Source: Nicotiana tabacum
Taxonomy: Eukaryota; Streptophyta; Magnoliopsida; Solanales; Solanaceae
Reading direction: 5' to 3'
DNA: 64,000 nucleotides
Assembly: GCF_000715075.1 (NCBI RefSeq)
Contig: NC_134103.1
Coordinates: forward strand, 71,735,519 to 71,799,518
Of the stretch, positions 1 through 11,523 are shown in pieces (position 1 is the stretch's first letter; every line of letters begins with the position of its first letter). The translations under genes were made by a program, and so were the position numbers. The notes under the pieces are model-generated. The model was given only the letters and a program-made list of their open reading frames with translations, searched no databases and was not told the DNA's origin.

Positions 1-14
1 TTTTAGTTTCTGAA

Positions 15-139
15 GTGAAGGCTTGGCGAAACTGGTAAAGTTACTGTCATGTGGCCAGGAGGTCACGGGTTCGACACGCGGAAATAGTCTCTTGAAGAAA
101 TCTAGGGTAAGGCTGTAGTCTGGCCCTTCTCCGGACATG
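15..139 (+). mobile_element. tRNA-derived SINE, 5' part (Solanaceae SolS/TS type)
   Basis: A box A-like segment (TTGGCGAAACTGGTAAAG, about 23-40) and a box B (GGGTTCGACAC, about 68-78) give an internal RNA polymerase III promoter, followed by the pyrimidine-rich CTGGCCCTTCTCCGGAC typical of Solanaceae SINEs. The stretch between the GGTAAGGCTG and TGGCCC parts is shorter than I expect, so the copy looks internally deleted and lacks its tail. It lies in what looks like the intron upstream of the exon at 357-437. The same SINE plus exon occurs inverted at 34,892-35,325. Confidence 0.7.
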
Positions 140-356
140 GTATTTTTTTTTTAAAGTTTCTATCCGCGCTTTCCTTGAGCCTAGTTTCTATCAGAAACAA
201 CATCCCTATATGCACAAGATGGGAGTCTACACATACACTACCCTTTCCAAAACTCACTTGTGGGATCACGCTGGATATATATTGTCATTGTATTTTCATT
301 TTCTATCCTAGAAAGGCACAAAATTTTCACTCTCTTTATTGTTTTTATTTTTATAG

Positions 357-437
357 TTGGTTACATGGTCCCTCATATTGGTCGTCATTTTCAAGACTCT
401 ATTAGCAATGCCATGAGTCAATATCGAGGGAAGAGAT
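357..437 (+). pseudogene. Host exon fragment, Arg/Glu-rich protein (5' piece, copy 1)
   Basis: The exon follows an acceptor-like TTTTTATAG. The first ATG (365) opens a short frame beginning MVPHIGRHFQDSISNA that parallels the longer copy at 11,532 (MGSHISQ...YFQDSTSNA). One base is missing near 410 relative to that copy, so the frame shifts to one reading ...EEIEKE. The exon is then cut at 437 by the solo LTR and resumes at 3,714. The encoded motif (IEKE-IREEII-EEVARRR-LE-EVRREL) resembles the charged N-terminal helix of plant U1-type zinc-finger/RNA-binding proteins. That family assignment is an inference from memory and weak. It is a pseudogene piece. Confidence 0.45.
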
Positions 438-1149
438 TGTCACTACCCGAAATTCTCACCTTCGGGACCGTGATGACGCCTAACATTTCACTTGCTAGGC
501 AAGCCAACGTTAGAATAATATATTCCATTTTAAAACAATTTTTAAATTTGTTAATAACAAAGAAACAAACGCGGAAGCAAAGTCTGAAATGTAGTGAATA
601 ATCTATAAAAATAATAGAGTCTAAATACCATCCCAGAATTTGTGTCACAAGTGCACGAGCTTCTAGAATAATACAAATAAATGTCTGAATAAAATAAAGC
701 TGTCTGGAAATAAATACACAGCTAAAGTAAAGTAGACGGGGACTTCAAAACTGCGGACGCCGTGCAGTTATACCTCAAGTCTCCTCTGGTAGCTGAAATC
801 CGAGCAAATCTATGGTACGCCGGTAGGACCAACTCCGAAATCTGCACAAGAAGTGCAGAATATAGTATCAGTACAACCGACCCCATGTACTGGTAAGTGC
901 CGAGCCTAACCTCGACGAAGTATTGACGAGGCTAAGGCATGTCACTTACATTAACCTATACGCAATAATAGTAATAACCATAATAATTGAATTAAATCAG
1001 GTAACTCATTTCTAATAGTTGAAGCCAACTCAGTAGTCATAGCCAATTATTATTTCAACAAATTTTTATTGCAGTGTGCAACCCGTTCCCACAATATATT
1101 CATTTTCAACCCTCCAATATTTTTATTTTAATCAAGTATATATATAGAT

Positions 1150-1573
1150 TTTTAAATAAGTCTGTTGCGGCGTGCAATCCGACCCCCAATATATGGACTT
1201 TTTAAAAAGTATATTGCGGCGTTCAATCTGATCCCCAATATAGACTTTTAAATAAGTCTGTTGCGGCGTGTAATCCGATCCCCCAATATATGGACTTTTT
1301 AATAAGTTTGTTGCGGCGTGCAATCCGATCCCCCAATATAGACTTTTAAATAAGTCCGTTGCGTCGTGCAATCCAATTCCCCAATATAGACTTTTAAATA
1401 GGTCTGTTGCGGTGTGCAATCCGATCCCCCAATATAGACTTTTAAATAAGTTTGTTGCGGCGTGCAATCTGATTCCCAAATATACTGATTTTTAATAAGT
1501 CTGTTGCGACGTGCAATCCGATCCCCCAATATAGACTTTTAAATAAGTCTGTTGCGACGTGCAATCCGATCCC

Positions 1574-1575
<2 letters not shown>
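1150..1575 (-). repeat. About 50-bp tandem array in LTR family A (about 9 units)
   Basis: Units of roughly 48-52 bp share GGATCGGATTGCACGCCGC followed by AACAGACTTATTTAAAAGTC (given on the minus strand). I count about nine here, against about six at 23,168-23,465 and seven at 31,240-31,585 in the other LTR copies. A (TA)n microsatellite follows at about 1,577-1,611. The open frames crossing it are repeat artefacts. Confidence 0.8.
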
Positions 1576-1614
<39 letters not shown>

Positions 1615-2639
1615 TTTCATTTCCGTTGCGGCGTGCAACCCGTTCCCCTCAATATAACTTTAAACAACTCATAAATGTAATAAAAATTACTCCAATAACT
1701 ACCACGTCCATTGAGAAACTACTAAGCATCAAGACACAAAATAATTATAATTTATTTATGTACAAACAATGGCAATTAGCAATTAATTATGAAAATCATG
1801 GAGAAAATAGGCAGTTTAATATTTAGTATGCTAAATGTCAAATAACAATTAAGACACATAAATCAAATAGTATGTAACAATTATCGCAGGAACTCAAGAA
1901 TTAATATTTGACAAAGAATAGGAGAGAAACAATTATTATAATAATTAATTCGTGTCTTAGAACAATTTATAATTTTCAAATATTTATACAAACAATTAAT
2001 TTGACGATGTATAGACACTCGTCACCTCGCCTATACGTCGTTCACATGCATTTCACATAAAAAATAATTCAAGGGTTCTATTTCCTCAAGTCAAGGTTAA
2101 CCACGACACTTACCTCGCTTTGTAATTTCAATCAATTGCTCGACCACGACTTTTCCTTTTAAATTTGACTCCAAAAGCTTCAAATCTATTCACAAACAAT
2201 TCGATATACTCAATACAAATCGTAGGAATTAATTCCATATGAATTTACTAATTTTTCGGATAAAATTCGAAATTCACTTTAAAAATTGACAGTGGAGCCC
2301 ACATCTCAAATCTCGGAAAAACTTATGAAATCTGAACACCTATTCCGAGATGAGTCCAACCATACAAAAATTATCAAATTCCGATGTCAAATGGGCCTTT
2401 AAATCTTAAATTTTTATTTTTGGAAGATTTTATAAAAATTTAATTTTTCTCCCAAAGTTTCACGGATTCATGATATAAAGGAGTATGGAATCATGAAATA
2501 AAATCAATATAGGATAAGGAACACTTACCCCAATGTTTTTCCCGTGAAAATCGCCCAAGAATCGCCTTACCCGAGTTCAAAAATGGAAAATGGTTGAAAA
2601 TGGGACGAAATCCCATTACCAGAACTTAAGTTCTGTTTG

Positions 2640-2990
2640 CCCATATTTGACCTTATGCGATCGCGTACAATGCTTCGCGATCGCAAAGCACATTTTTGGC
2701 TGCCCAGCTTTTTTCTCTACGCGAACGCGGCAGTGCTCTCGCGAACGCGAAGCACAATTTCTTAGCCTTCCGCTATCGCGTACATCATTGTGCGATCGCG
2801 TAGTACAAATTTTGTGCTTCAGCTTCTGCTTCATTCCTTCTACGCGAACGCGGCTTAGCCCTCGCGTTTGTGGTGCTTTGCCTGCTGTCATTGTGCGATC
2901 GTGGACCTCACTATGAGATTGCATTGTACAAATTTCATTTGTGACCATTAAGCCTTCGCGATCGCAGACACAGTCACGCGATCGCATATA
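2640..2990 (-). repeat. GCGATCGC-rich cassette of LTR family A
   Basis: This is a GC-rich island in an AT-rich LTR. It is built of repeated palindromic cores GCGATCGC and TTCGCGA/TCGCGTA, alternating with short spacers. The same block occurs at 21,700-22,060 and 29,845-30,190. The corresponding position in LTR families B, C and D carries a different short motif. Confidence 0.75.
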
Positions 2991-3713
2991 AGGAAACAAG
3001 TAGCAGCAGGCTCAGCAGTTTCATGGTTCCAAAATGCACCGATCCTGATCCGAATTACACCCGAGCCCTCGGGGTTCCAAATCATATATGCACACAAGTC
3101 ATAAAATATCATACGAACTTGCTCGCATGATCAGATCGCCAAAATAACATCTAGAACTATGAATCGGACACCAAACCAAAAAACAATTTCAAGAAAACTT
3201 TAAAACTTATATTTTCACAACCGGACGTCAGAATCACACCAAATCAATTCCGTTACTCACCAAATTCGGCAAACAAGTCATAAATATTATAGTGGACCTA
3301 TACGTGGCTTTGGAACATAAATACGGACTCGGTTTCAATAAATCCAACATCAGTAAATTCTTAAAAATCATTAAGCTTTTAAACTTTTAATGTTTCATCA
3401 AAATTTCATATCTCGGGTTAGGGACCTCGGAATTCAATTTCGGGCATACGCCCAAGTCTCTAATCATAATACGGACCTACCAGAACTGTCAAAACATCGA
3501 TCCAAGTTCGTTTGCTAAAACTATTGACCAAATTCAACTCAGTTGAGTTTTTAAAGCTCTATTTCACATTTTAATTAATTTTTCACATAACAACTTTCTA
3601 AAAAATTTTACGGACTGCGCACGCAAGTCGAGGAATGATAAATAGTGCTTTTCGAGATCTTACAACACAGAATTAATTATTAAATTTAAAGATGACATTT
3701 TTGGGTCATCACA

Positions 3714-3815
3714 TAGATAGAGAAGGAGTGTATTAGGAAAGAGATTATTACAGAAGAGGTTGCTCGAAGACGCCTGTTGGAGTTGGAAGTAAGAAGAGAG
3801 CTAACAGAAACATCA
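3714..3815 (+). pseudogene. Host exon fragment, continuation after the solo LTR
   Basis: After the target duplication the exon resumes with codons giving IEKECIRKEIITEEVARRR and ELEVRREL, aligned with the copy at 11,610-11,705. It ends at 3,815, where a family C LTR begins (TGTAATGATCC at 3,816). This exon copy has therefore been hit twice by LTRs within about 100 bp of its coding sequence. Confidence 0.5.
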
Positions 3816-4734
3816 TGTAATGATCCGACAGGACATTTTTAGCATTTACACTCCTTTCAACTATTTAAAGTCTTGAATAACTTCCTACGAGGTATTATGA
3901 CTTGTGTGAATTGTCGGTTTTGGTTTTAAGGTATTTCGGAGTTAGCTTGGAAGAATAAATTTCATGTTGGAACCTTAAGTTGAAATAGTTGATCGGATAT
4001 TGACTTATGTGTAAATGACTCCGCAATAGAGTTTTGATGATTCCAATAGCTCTGTATGGTGATTTTGGACTTAGGAGCATGTTCGAAAAATTATTTGGAG
4101 GTCCGTAGTGAAATTAGGCTTGAAATGGCGAAAGTTGAATTTTTGGGAAGTTTGTCCGGGGGTTGACTTTTTGATATCGAGGTCAGAATATAATTCTGAA
4201 AGTTTTCTTAGCTCCGTTATGTCATTTATGACTTGTGTGCAAAATTTGAGGTCAATCGGAATTGATTTGATAGGTTTCGGCGTCGAATGTAGAAGTTGGA
4301 AATTCTTAAGTTTCTTAAGCTTCAATTGGGGTATGATTCATGGTTTTAGCATTGTTTGATATGATTTGAGGTTTCGACTAAGTTCGTATAATGTTGTAGG
4401 ACTTGTTGGTATGATTTGACAGTTCCCGAGGGGCTTGGGTCTATTTCTATTTTGATCATTGGTTGAGAGACTAGTAAGGTTAAGAAATTTGGGAGTTTGA
4501 CCATGGTCAATATCGGGTCAAGACTACCTCTTTTCAGTATTTTGAGTGCGCGAGCAGGTCCGTAGCATATTTTATGATTGAAATTTATATATGGTCTGTG
4601 TCCTGGAGGTTTCAAGTGAGTTTCAGATGGTTAACGGATCAAAAATTTGGACTTAAACAGCTGCTGAAAATTTCTACGGCTGGAAACATTGAGGCCATGA
4701 AAAACCGAGGTCATGAAAAACAAAATCAAGGCTG

Positions 4735-4945
4735 GAGAAAAATCGAGGTCAAAAACCGAAGACCGAAGGCCGAAGATCGAAGGCAGAAAATCGAAGACCG
4801 AAGGCAGAAAATCGAAGGCCGAAGACCGAAGGACGAAAATCGAAGACCGAAGGTCGAAAGCCGAAGACCGAAGGCCAAAGACCGAAGGCAGAAAACCGAA
4901 GGCCGAAGACCGAAGACCGAAGGCAGAAAACCGAAGACCGAGGGC
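4735..4945 (+). repeat. GAAGACCGAAGGC minisatellite, first block
   Basis: About 21-bp units are built from 7-bp pieces such as GAAGGCC, GAAGACC and GAAAATC. All frames stay open through the array, giving Lys/Arg/Glu-rich repeats (RRPKAED-type). This is a property of the repeat and not evidence of a protein. It occupies the cassette position of the family C LTR. Confidence 0.8.
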
Positions 4946-5194
4946 ATGGATAGAACTGTAAGTTATAAAGCAGGGGACTTCGTCCTATTTTCTATTTTTG
5001 TCAAATTGGAGCTTGGGGAGAGACGATTTTTGAGAGATTTTCAGAGAAACCATCGGGGTAAGTGTTCTTAACTTCGGGTGAGTTTCAGATGGTTAACGGA
5101 TCAAAAATTTGGACTTAAATAGCTGCTGCTGGAAAAATCGAAGCCATGAAAAACCGAGGTCATGAAAAAAAAATCGAGGCTGGAGGAAAATCGA

Positions 5195-5465
5195 GGTCAA
5201 AAACCGAAGACCGAAGGACGAAAACTGAAGACCGAAGGACGAAAATCGAAGACCGAAGGCAAAAGACCGAAGGCAGAAAACTGAAGGCCGAAGACCAAAG
5301 ACTGAAGACCAAAGGCCGAAGACCGAAGGACGAAAACCGAAGACCGAAGGCTGAAACCTAAGGCCGAATGTCGAATGCCGAATGGCGAAGACCGAAGATA
5401 GAATACCGAAGGCAGAAGGAAGAAAAACGAAGACAGAAGACTGAAGGTAGAAAACCGAAGACCGA
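5195..5465 (+). repeat. GAAGACCGAAGGC minisatellite, second block
   Basis: This is the second copy of the cassette, produced by the 462-bp tandem duplication. The unit order differs from the first block, so the minisatellite has rearranged since the duplication. Related short arrays lie at 62,045-62,125 (plus) and about 13,900-13,930 (minus, much reduced). Confidence 0.8.
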
Positions 5466-6297
5466 GGGCCTGGACAGAACTGTAAGTTATAAATTAGGGG
5501 ACTTCGTCCCATTTTTCATTTTTGTCAAATTTGGAGCTTGGGGAGAGGCGCTTTTTGGGAGATTTTCATAGAAACCATCGGGATAAGTGTTCTTAACTCA
5601 ATTATAGTTGGATTACCCGAATCCATCATTCGTTTTCACCATTTAATTAGTGTTTTGAGATTGAAATTTAGAAAAATTTTAGAAATCTCATAGAAACGAG
5701 TTTTTAAGATTTCGGAGTCGGATTTGAGTGAAACTTGTGTGGTTGGGCTCGTAATTAAATGAGTTGTCAGATTTTGTGAGTTTCGCCGGATTCCGAGATG
5801 TGGCCCCCACGGGCGATGTTTCAGCTAAAATTTGGATTTTTATGGAAAATTAGCATTTTCTTATGGAATTAATTCCAACAAATTTTATTGACTGAATCAA
5901 ATTATTTATGGCTAGATTCGAGGCATTTGGAGGCTAATGCACGAGAAAAAGGCATACCGGAGTAAAGAATTATACAGTTTGAGGTAAGTAACACTTCTAA
6001 ACTTGGTTTTGAGGGTATGAATCCCTGAATTTGGTATGATATAAATTGTTTGGAGGTGACACTCACGATAGGTGACGAGCATGTGGATGTGCAACATATA
6101 AATTGTGTCTTGAATAAATCCTGTGCATTTGTAAGATTAATGAATCATGTTATTATCTGAACATTCTCTACGTGTTAGAGAAATTGAGGTGAGGCTCCTA
6201 TTAAAGATCATGTTTAGGCTACGTGCCAATATTTTGGGACCTATGGGGTCATGTTGCTGTTGAATTGATTGTTCAAAAATATATATTTCACACTCAG

Positions 6298-8295
6298 TAA
6301 TAATCATCCTCACAATCAGGCCCTCGGCCTCACCCAGTCATCAATCTCTCCAGTCTCTCTCTCATGGGATCACAATGTCATGAAAATAGCCCAAAATGAT
6401 GATATGATGTATCAATAAATAATAACAGATACTGAGATATGATATGTAATGACATGAATATGGCTGAGTATAAATTTTCAATTTAAAACAAATAATTCAC
6501 AGCAATATGACCTCTGTTGGTCCAAAAAATACTGGCACATAGCCTCAACATCATTTTTAATATGATTCTCAGCTCAATTTCTTTAGCACATAAAACTATA
6601 TAGAAAATGCCAAGATTATTTGACGACAAAATTTCACGGAATAATTATGTCACAATTTCTGTGGTGCAAGCCCACACGCATGTCACCTAGCATGTGCGTC
6701 ACCTCCCAACAATTCACATAATACTTATATTCCGGGTTCATACCCTCAGCTCCAAGATTAGAAGAGTTACTTACCTCGAACAAGCCAAATCCAATGCCGA
6801 GCAAGCTAAACAATGCTCCGAAAATCCCATTATGGGCATATCAACTTTTGAACGGCTCGAATCTAGTCACAATTAATTTTATTCAGCCCACAAAATTTAT
6901 AGGAATTAATTTCATATCAAAATACTAATACTTTTCACAAAATGCGAAATTATGTCCCAAAAATCACCCGTGGGGCCCATGTCTCGAAATCCGATAAAAC
7001 TCACAAAATACGACAAACCATCCAATTATAAGATCAACCACACTAATTTCACTTAAATCCGAGTCTGAATCGGTATCCAAAACTCGAAACTCGTTTTTGA
7101 CATTATAGAAATTTCCTTCTATTTCTCTTGAAGATTCGATAATCTTACACCAAAATGAAGATTAATTTATGAAATATAATCACAAGGGAGTCAAAAACAC
7201 TTACCCCAGGTTGTGTGGAACAATTCCTCTCCAAAATCGCCCAAACCGAGCTCCAAAATCCGAAAATGGGTGAAAATGTCGAACCCTCGAACTTAAAGGA
7301 TTCTGCCCAGCACTTTCGCAGATGCGGACCAGCGGTCGCACCTGCGACCCTCGCTTCTGCAGAAAACAACTCGCTTCTGCGAGAATAACATTGCCCAGCA
7401 ACACCCGCACCTGCAGATACCAAATTCTGCTTCTACGATGAGTTTCACACATGCGCTTCCAAATCTCGCATCTATGCTCACACAGGTGCGGAATTTTCCC
7501 TCGCACCTGCGACCAATGCCTCACAGCCCTCTGCCCGCATCTGCACTTGCCAGGCTCGCTTCTGTGAGCTCTCACCAGCGATGGAATTTTTGCAGGTGCG
7601 ATTGTATCAGATGGCAGAAACTTTAGCCTTTTCTTCTAAGTTCGAATTTGATCTGTTAACCATCCGAAACTCACCCGAGCCCCTCGGGACCCCGTCCGAA
7701 CATACCAACAAGTCCCATAACATAACACGGACCTACTCGAGGTCTCAAAACACATATAACAACATCGAAACGAAGAATCACACCTCAATTCTAAATCATT
7801 GAACTTTGAAACTTCAAATTTTATATCTTGTGTCGAAACACATCAAATCAATCCGGAATGACTTCAAATTTTGCATACAAGTCACATTTCACATTACGGA
7901 CCTATTTCAATTTCCAGATTCGGATTCCGACCCCGATATCAAAAAGTCAACCCCCGGTCAAACTTCCCAAAAATTCAAATTCTGGCATTTCAAGCCAAAT
8001 TCCACTACGTACCTCCAAATAATTTTCCAGACATGCTCCTAAGTCCAAAATTACCATACAGAGCTATTGGAATCATCAAAACTCCATTCCGGGGTCGTTT
8101 ACACATAAGTCGACATCTGATCACTATTTTAACTCAAGCTTTAATTCTTGGAACTAAGTGTTCCAATTCATTCTAAAAGCTCACCGGACCCGAACCATTT
8201 ACCCCAGCAATTTACACAACAACTGTAAGTATAATTTGAGCAGTAAATGGGGAAACTGGACTGTGATACTCAAAACGACCGGCCGGGTCGTTACA
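6298..8295 (-). mobile_element. LTR family C, minus strand, 3' LTR of a broken element
   Basis: Read on the minus strand it begins TGTAACGACCCGGCC at 8,295. It carries the family C framework (GTTAACAGATCAAA, ATTCCAATAGC, GAGGTAAGT complement at 6,769-6,777) and is truncated near 6,298. At 8,296 the complement of a polypurine tract follows, so this was the 3' LTR of a minus-strand element. Its cassette (7,310-7,620) is of the CGCACCTGCG/CTTCTGCGAG type and not the GAAGGCC type of the neighbouring family C LTR. Confidence 0.75.
7310..7620 (-). repeat. CGCACCTGCG/CTTCTGCGAG cassette in a family C LTR
   Basis: Decamer-like motifs (CGCACCTGCG, GCTTCTGCGAG, CGCATCTGC and complements) are repeated about ten times in 300 bp. 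They resemble the cassette of family B LTRs (33,775-34,045; 37,950-38,290; 45,825-46,140). The open frames here come from the high-GC repeat. Confidence 0.7.
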
Positions 8296-8331
8296 TTCTC
8301 CCCCACTTAAACATATGTTCGTCCTCGAACG
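8296..8331 (-). other. Polypurine tract and PPT-proximal hairpin of a minus-strand gypsy element
   Basis: On the minus strand the order is a stem-loop (TGTTCG-AGGA-CGAACG-like, complement at 8,316-8,331), an AT-rich spacer and TAAGTGGGGGAGAA just before the LTR start. This is the plus-strand priming site of a Ty3/Gypsy element. The same arrangement precedes the 3' LTRs of elements A (29,092-29,127) and B (45,100-45,136). Confidence 0.75.
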
Positions 8332-10202
8332 TGCCAAGAGTTGTTTTCAAGACATCAAATCACTGTTCCATCTTACCACACACGTACCCGAGGGTGAACC
8401 CACATCACCCTATTCCATATAAGCTTGACAACACAATACAACTGAAATCATTGATTTAACTCTAGCCCATAAACATTGGAATTTAATTTCAAACCTTTAG
8501 AATTTCTTTCAAGACACGAATCTTACATTTACACACTGTATGAGTTTGAACAAGCTTTATCAAGCCATAACCATAACCATAACCACATACATAATCACCT
8601 AACATAATACACAACTCGCATGCTCGGAGCACCATTTCTGATCACAGTGACTACTCCAAAACCAACCAAATACTAGTATTAAACCCATATCGAACCAAAC
8701 CTCATTCCAAAAACTTCGTACACTGTTGATAATAAAAGAAACATGCAAAATTTCATCACCACTTACCAGATCAACAAGTCACGGAGCTCTCCCGCCCCAA
8801 CCAGAACCATAATAGCTTTCTGAGCTGACTTTCAATATTATCCTTCCGAACATACCGTAATCAAACCTCATAGTACCCATTCTAGGTCCAATGACCTTAT
8901 ATTACTAAACAAAACTATTCCACAGACATGCCGCACCAATATAACTCAGAGCCACAACCTGTGCCATCCGTGCACCAATACGCAACAATTCAAATGTACT
9001 CAGTCATGGAAAATGACTCAAGTGAGAGAACTGCCCCGCCAGATTAACGAGTACCGCCACAAAGAAATGCTAAAAATCCAGCACACACACCGTAGAACCA
9101 TCACACGATTCTAACACAAGGTTCATACCTTAACATAACTCCGCTGCAATGCGCGGCCCCATCCAAACGCTAGTCTATATTATCTTTCTCGAGTCACCCT
9201 GCTCAAAAATCAATAACGACGGAGAAGCAAATGACAAAAATGCCCCACAAAACTTGAAAGAACATAACTATTACGCAATCGATCATGCAATACCCAAATA
9301 CTCATCACACTCAAATTCCACTATAAAGCCCAAATAGAACCGCACTATTTGTGCACATAAACAATGAATCACAACTCCTCGTAACACAAAGGAGTAACTC
9401 ATAGATCATTTCAGAACACGAATAAGTTCAACATCAACCGAATGGCACATCCCTCAACAAATAGCAGTATGAAGCCAACCATTCCGACTCGGTGTAGAAT
9501 ACACATCTTAATTGGGCCTACCAATGGACCACCAAATCAATTCTGGTCACCCACAAATAGATAAATAACCCTCTGAAAATCCACAACGACTGAATCATAA
9601 TACATACTATCATCTGGCTAGCTTCGGCCACGACTTCACAGTCCACCGCTATGAAACAATCTGCTCCTAACAACAACCAGACTCCAAATCCATATAACTC
9701 GTGAACCACCATTTCTGGTCCCATCTCCACCGCCCTAATGTCTAACACATCTCTCATTCACGATCATCCCACGAGGAATACTCCTCCCATTCTTTTGTGC
9801 CACATAGCAGCGTCTTAAAATCAGCAGTCAATCCACCAGGAGAGTGCCGCAATACCTATGAAATATCCATAATTCCAAACATAGTGCGCCTTCTGAAATG
9901 TACACTCTACACACGCAATACCAAATAGTTATAGCATTCATCTAAACATCGAAAATTACTCATGCCCTCTAAGAATTTATGACCTCCCTTTTGAAGCTAA
10001 ACCGTGACCTTGCACGCGCCAACCTTAATCCCACACAACACACCGCATCTATTATGCCATCATTAGAAAAATCCCAGAACCTCATAATCATTCTGAGTCA
10101 CAAGTAGAATACATATCTGATCATCTAGAAGCCTTCCATTTGATCCCATCCGGTAGGAAATCACAATACTTAACCTGCTCCTCAGGCCGGTAAGAAAATA
10201 CC
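8332..10202 (-). mobile_element. Internal remnant of a minus-strand LTR retrotransposon, no coding sequence recognised
   Basis: The position between a 3' LTR with its PPT (8,296) and a piece of the same LTR family (10,203) makes this the 3' internal region of one element. Composition is A/C-rich on the plus strand. I see no gag, protease, RT, RNase H, integrase or chromodomain motif in any frame. The longest minus-strand frame (9,518-9,757) has no recognisable domain. It is either a long 3' untranslated region or badly decayed. The deletion joining 10,202 to 10,203 removed the rest of the element. Confidence 0.5.
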
Positions 10203-10960
10203 CATCTGCGCTTGCTAGGCTCGCTTCTGCGAGCTCACACCTGCGATGGAATTTTTGCAGGTGCGATTGCATCAGATGGCAGAAACTTCAGCTTTTTCTT
10301 CAAAGTCCGAATTTGATCTGTTAACCATCTTAAACTCACCCGAGCCTCTCGGGACCCCATACGAACATACCAACAAGTCCCATAACATAACACGGACCTA
10401 CTCGAGGCCTCAAAACACACATAACAACATCAAAACGACGAATCACACCTCAATTCTAAATCATTGAACTTTGAAATTTCAAATACTATATCTTGTGCCG
10501 AAACACATCAAATCTATTCGAAATGACTTCAAATTTTGCACACAAGTCACATTTCACATTACGGACCTATTCTAATTTCCAAAATCGTTTCTGACCCCGA
10601 TATCAAAACGTCAACCCCCCGGTCAAACTTCCCAAAAATTCAACTTCCGACATTTCAAGCTAAATTCCACTACGTACCTTCAAATAATTTTTCGGACACG
10701 CTCCTAAGTCCAAAATCACCATACGGAGCTATTGGAATCATAAAACTACATTCCGGGGTCGTTTACACATAAGTCGACATATGGTCACTATTTTAACTTA
10801 TGCTTTAAACCTTGGAACGAAGTGTTCCAATTCATTCCAAAACTTTAACGGACCCGAACTATTTACCCCGGCAATTCACACAACAATTGTAAATTACAAT
10901 TTGAGTAGTAAATGAGGAAACAGGGTTGTGATACTCAAAACGATCGGCCGAGTCGTTACA
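10203..10960 (-). mobile_element. 5'-terminal fragment of the second (5') LTR of the same element
   Basis: It matches 7,540-8,295 nearly base for base in framework and cassette (ATGGAATTTTTGCAGGTGCG in both), and ends in the LTR terminus (complement TGTAACGACTCGG at 10,960). It is therefore the outer part of the partner LTR, with its inner part and most of the internal region deleted. Confidence 0.7.
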
Positions 10961-11374
10961 GTTAGTCTTGTTACTTATTGAGTTAGTTGTACTCATACTA
11001 CACTATGCACCTCGTGTGCAGATCCAGGTGCTCCCGAATATGACGGTAGTTAGAATTCGGAGTTCTTTCCATTGGAGGCTATCAAGGTAGCTGCTTGAAG
11101 ACCGCAAACTTGATTCCCTTCCAGTTTAGTTATTGTACTGTTCTATATTTCAGACAGAGATTTTTTTACCAGTCAGACTTTGTATTCATTTAGATGCTCA
11201 TGTACTCAGTGACACCAGATTTTGGGAGGGTCATATTTATATTTGTGAGATTTCTTCCGCTGAATTTAATTATTTGGTTTTCGAACTTAAAAGATATGGC
11301 GGTTTATTGAGATTGTCGGCTTGCCTAGTATTGAGATAGGCGCTTTCACGACAGGTGAGATTTGGGTCATGACA
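10961..11374 (+). mobile_element. 3'-terminal fragment of a family C LTR, plus strand
   Basis: It runs from GTTACTTATTGAGTTAGTTG through CTCGTGTGCAGATCCAGG to the LTR end ...GGGTCATGACA at 11,374. It matches 63,625-64,000 and shares GGCTTGCCTAGTATTGAGA. It abuts the end of a minus-strand LTR, giving an inverted LTR junction at 10,960/10,961. Confidence 0.7.
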
Positions 11375-11384
11375 CATCATCTCT

Positions 11385-11474
11385 ACCTCCACAAGGTAGG
11401 GGTAGGTAACTTCTACGTATATATTACCCTCCCAGACCCCACACTGTGAGAATACATTGGGTATGTTGTTGTAT
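11385..11474 (+). mobile_element. TS-type SINE, 3' half
   Basis: It shows AGGTAGGGGTAGGTAA, then TACCCTCCCAGACCCCAC, GTGAGAATACATTGGGTATG and a short TTG-rich end (GTTGTTGTA). That is the characteristic 3' region of the tobacco-type TS SINE, with its 5' tRNA-related half missing. It sits between an LTR end and the intron/exon boundary of the host exon copy. Confidence 0.7.
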
Positions 11475-11523
11475 CCATCGAATTCTCACCCTTAATTTAT
11501 TTTTTTGTTTTTTGTTTTTATAG

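Larger units (their letters stand above)
438..3713 (-). mobile_element. Solo LTR, family A (Tekay-type gypsy)
   Basis: This is a 3.28 kb LTR read on the minus strand. Its 5' end is TGTGATGACCC (at 3,713) and its 3' end ...GTCGTGACA (at 438), so it has TG...CA ends. Flanks are GAGAT (433-437) and TAGAT (3,714-3,718), a 5-bp target duplication with one change. It matches the LTRs of element A (21.26-23.88 kb and 29.13-34.89 kb). No internal region is attached, so it is a solo LTR left by LTR-LTR recombination. It holds a GAGGTAAGT motif (complement at 2,108-2,116), the GCGATCGC cassette and a tandem array near its 3' end. It splits the host exon. Confidence 0.85.
3816..6297 (+). mobile_element. 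LTR family C, plus strand, 3' end missing
   Basis: It starts with TGTAATGATCC and follows the family C framework seen intact at 61,225-64,000 (ATTCCAATAGCTC, TGTGCAAAATTTGAGGTC, GTTAACGGATCAAAA, GAGGTAAGT at 5,981-5,989, TAGGTGACGAGCATGTG). It breaks off near 6,297, about 1 kb before the expected LTR 3' end, and there meets a minus-strand LTR head to head. An internal tandem duplication of about 462 bp (4,616-5,077 and 5,078-about 5,590) doubles the cassette region. Confidence 0.75.

Noticed and set aside
67..78. tRNA gene at the box B-like GGGTTCGACACG
   Set aside because: There is no cloverleaf around it. It is the internal promoter of a SINE.
1132..1479. GIGLHAATDLFKSLYW repeat protein (also 22,965-23,470 and 31,223-31,590)
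   Set aside because: It is a translation of the about 50-bp tandem array of LTR A, not a protein family.
2640..2990. CRISPR-like array of short repeats and spacers
   Set aside because: Repeats are degenerate palindromic cores with variable short spacing in a plant LTR. There are no cas genes, and the genome is eukaryotic.
2616..2999. 127-codon minus-strand frame and its equivalents at 21,702-21,992 and 29,837-30,205
   Set aside because: They cross the GCGATCGC cassette of LTR A. The frames are open because of GC-rich repeats and differ between copies.
4574..5071. 165-codon frame rich in RRPK/ED repeats (and its shadows on the other strand)
   Set aside because: It is translated minisatellite (7/21-bp units without stops in any frame) inside an LTR, and changes with unit number. 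There is no gene evidence.
9518..9757. 79-codon minus-strand frame in the internal remnant
   Set aside because: It has no domain, no start context and no parallel in elements A or B. Probably 3' UTR.
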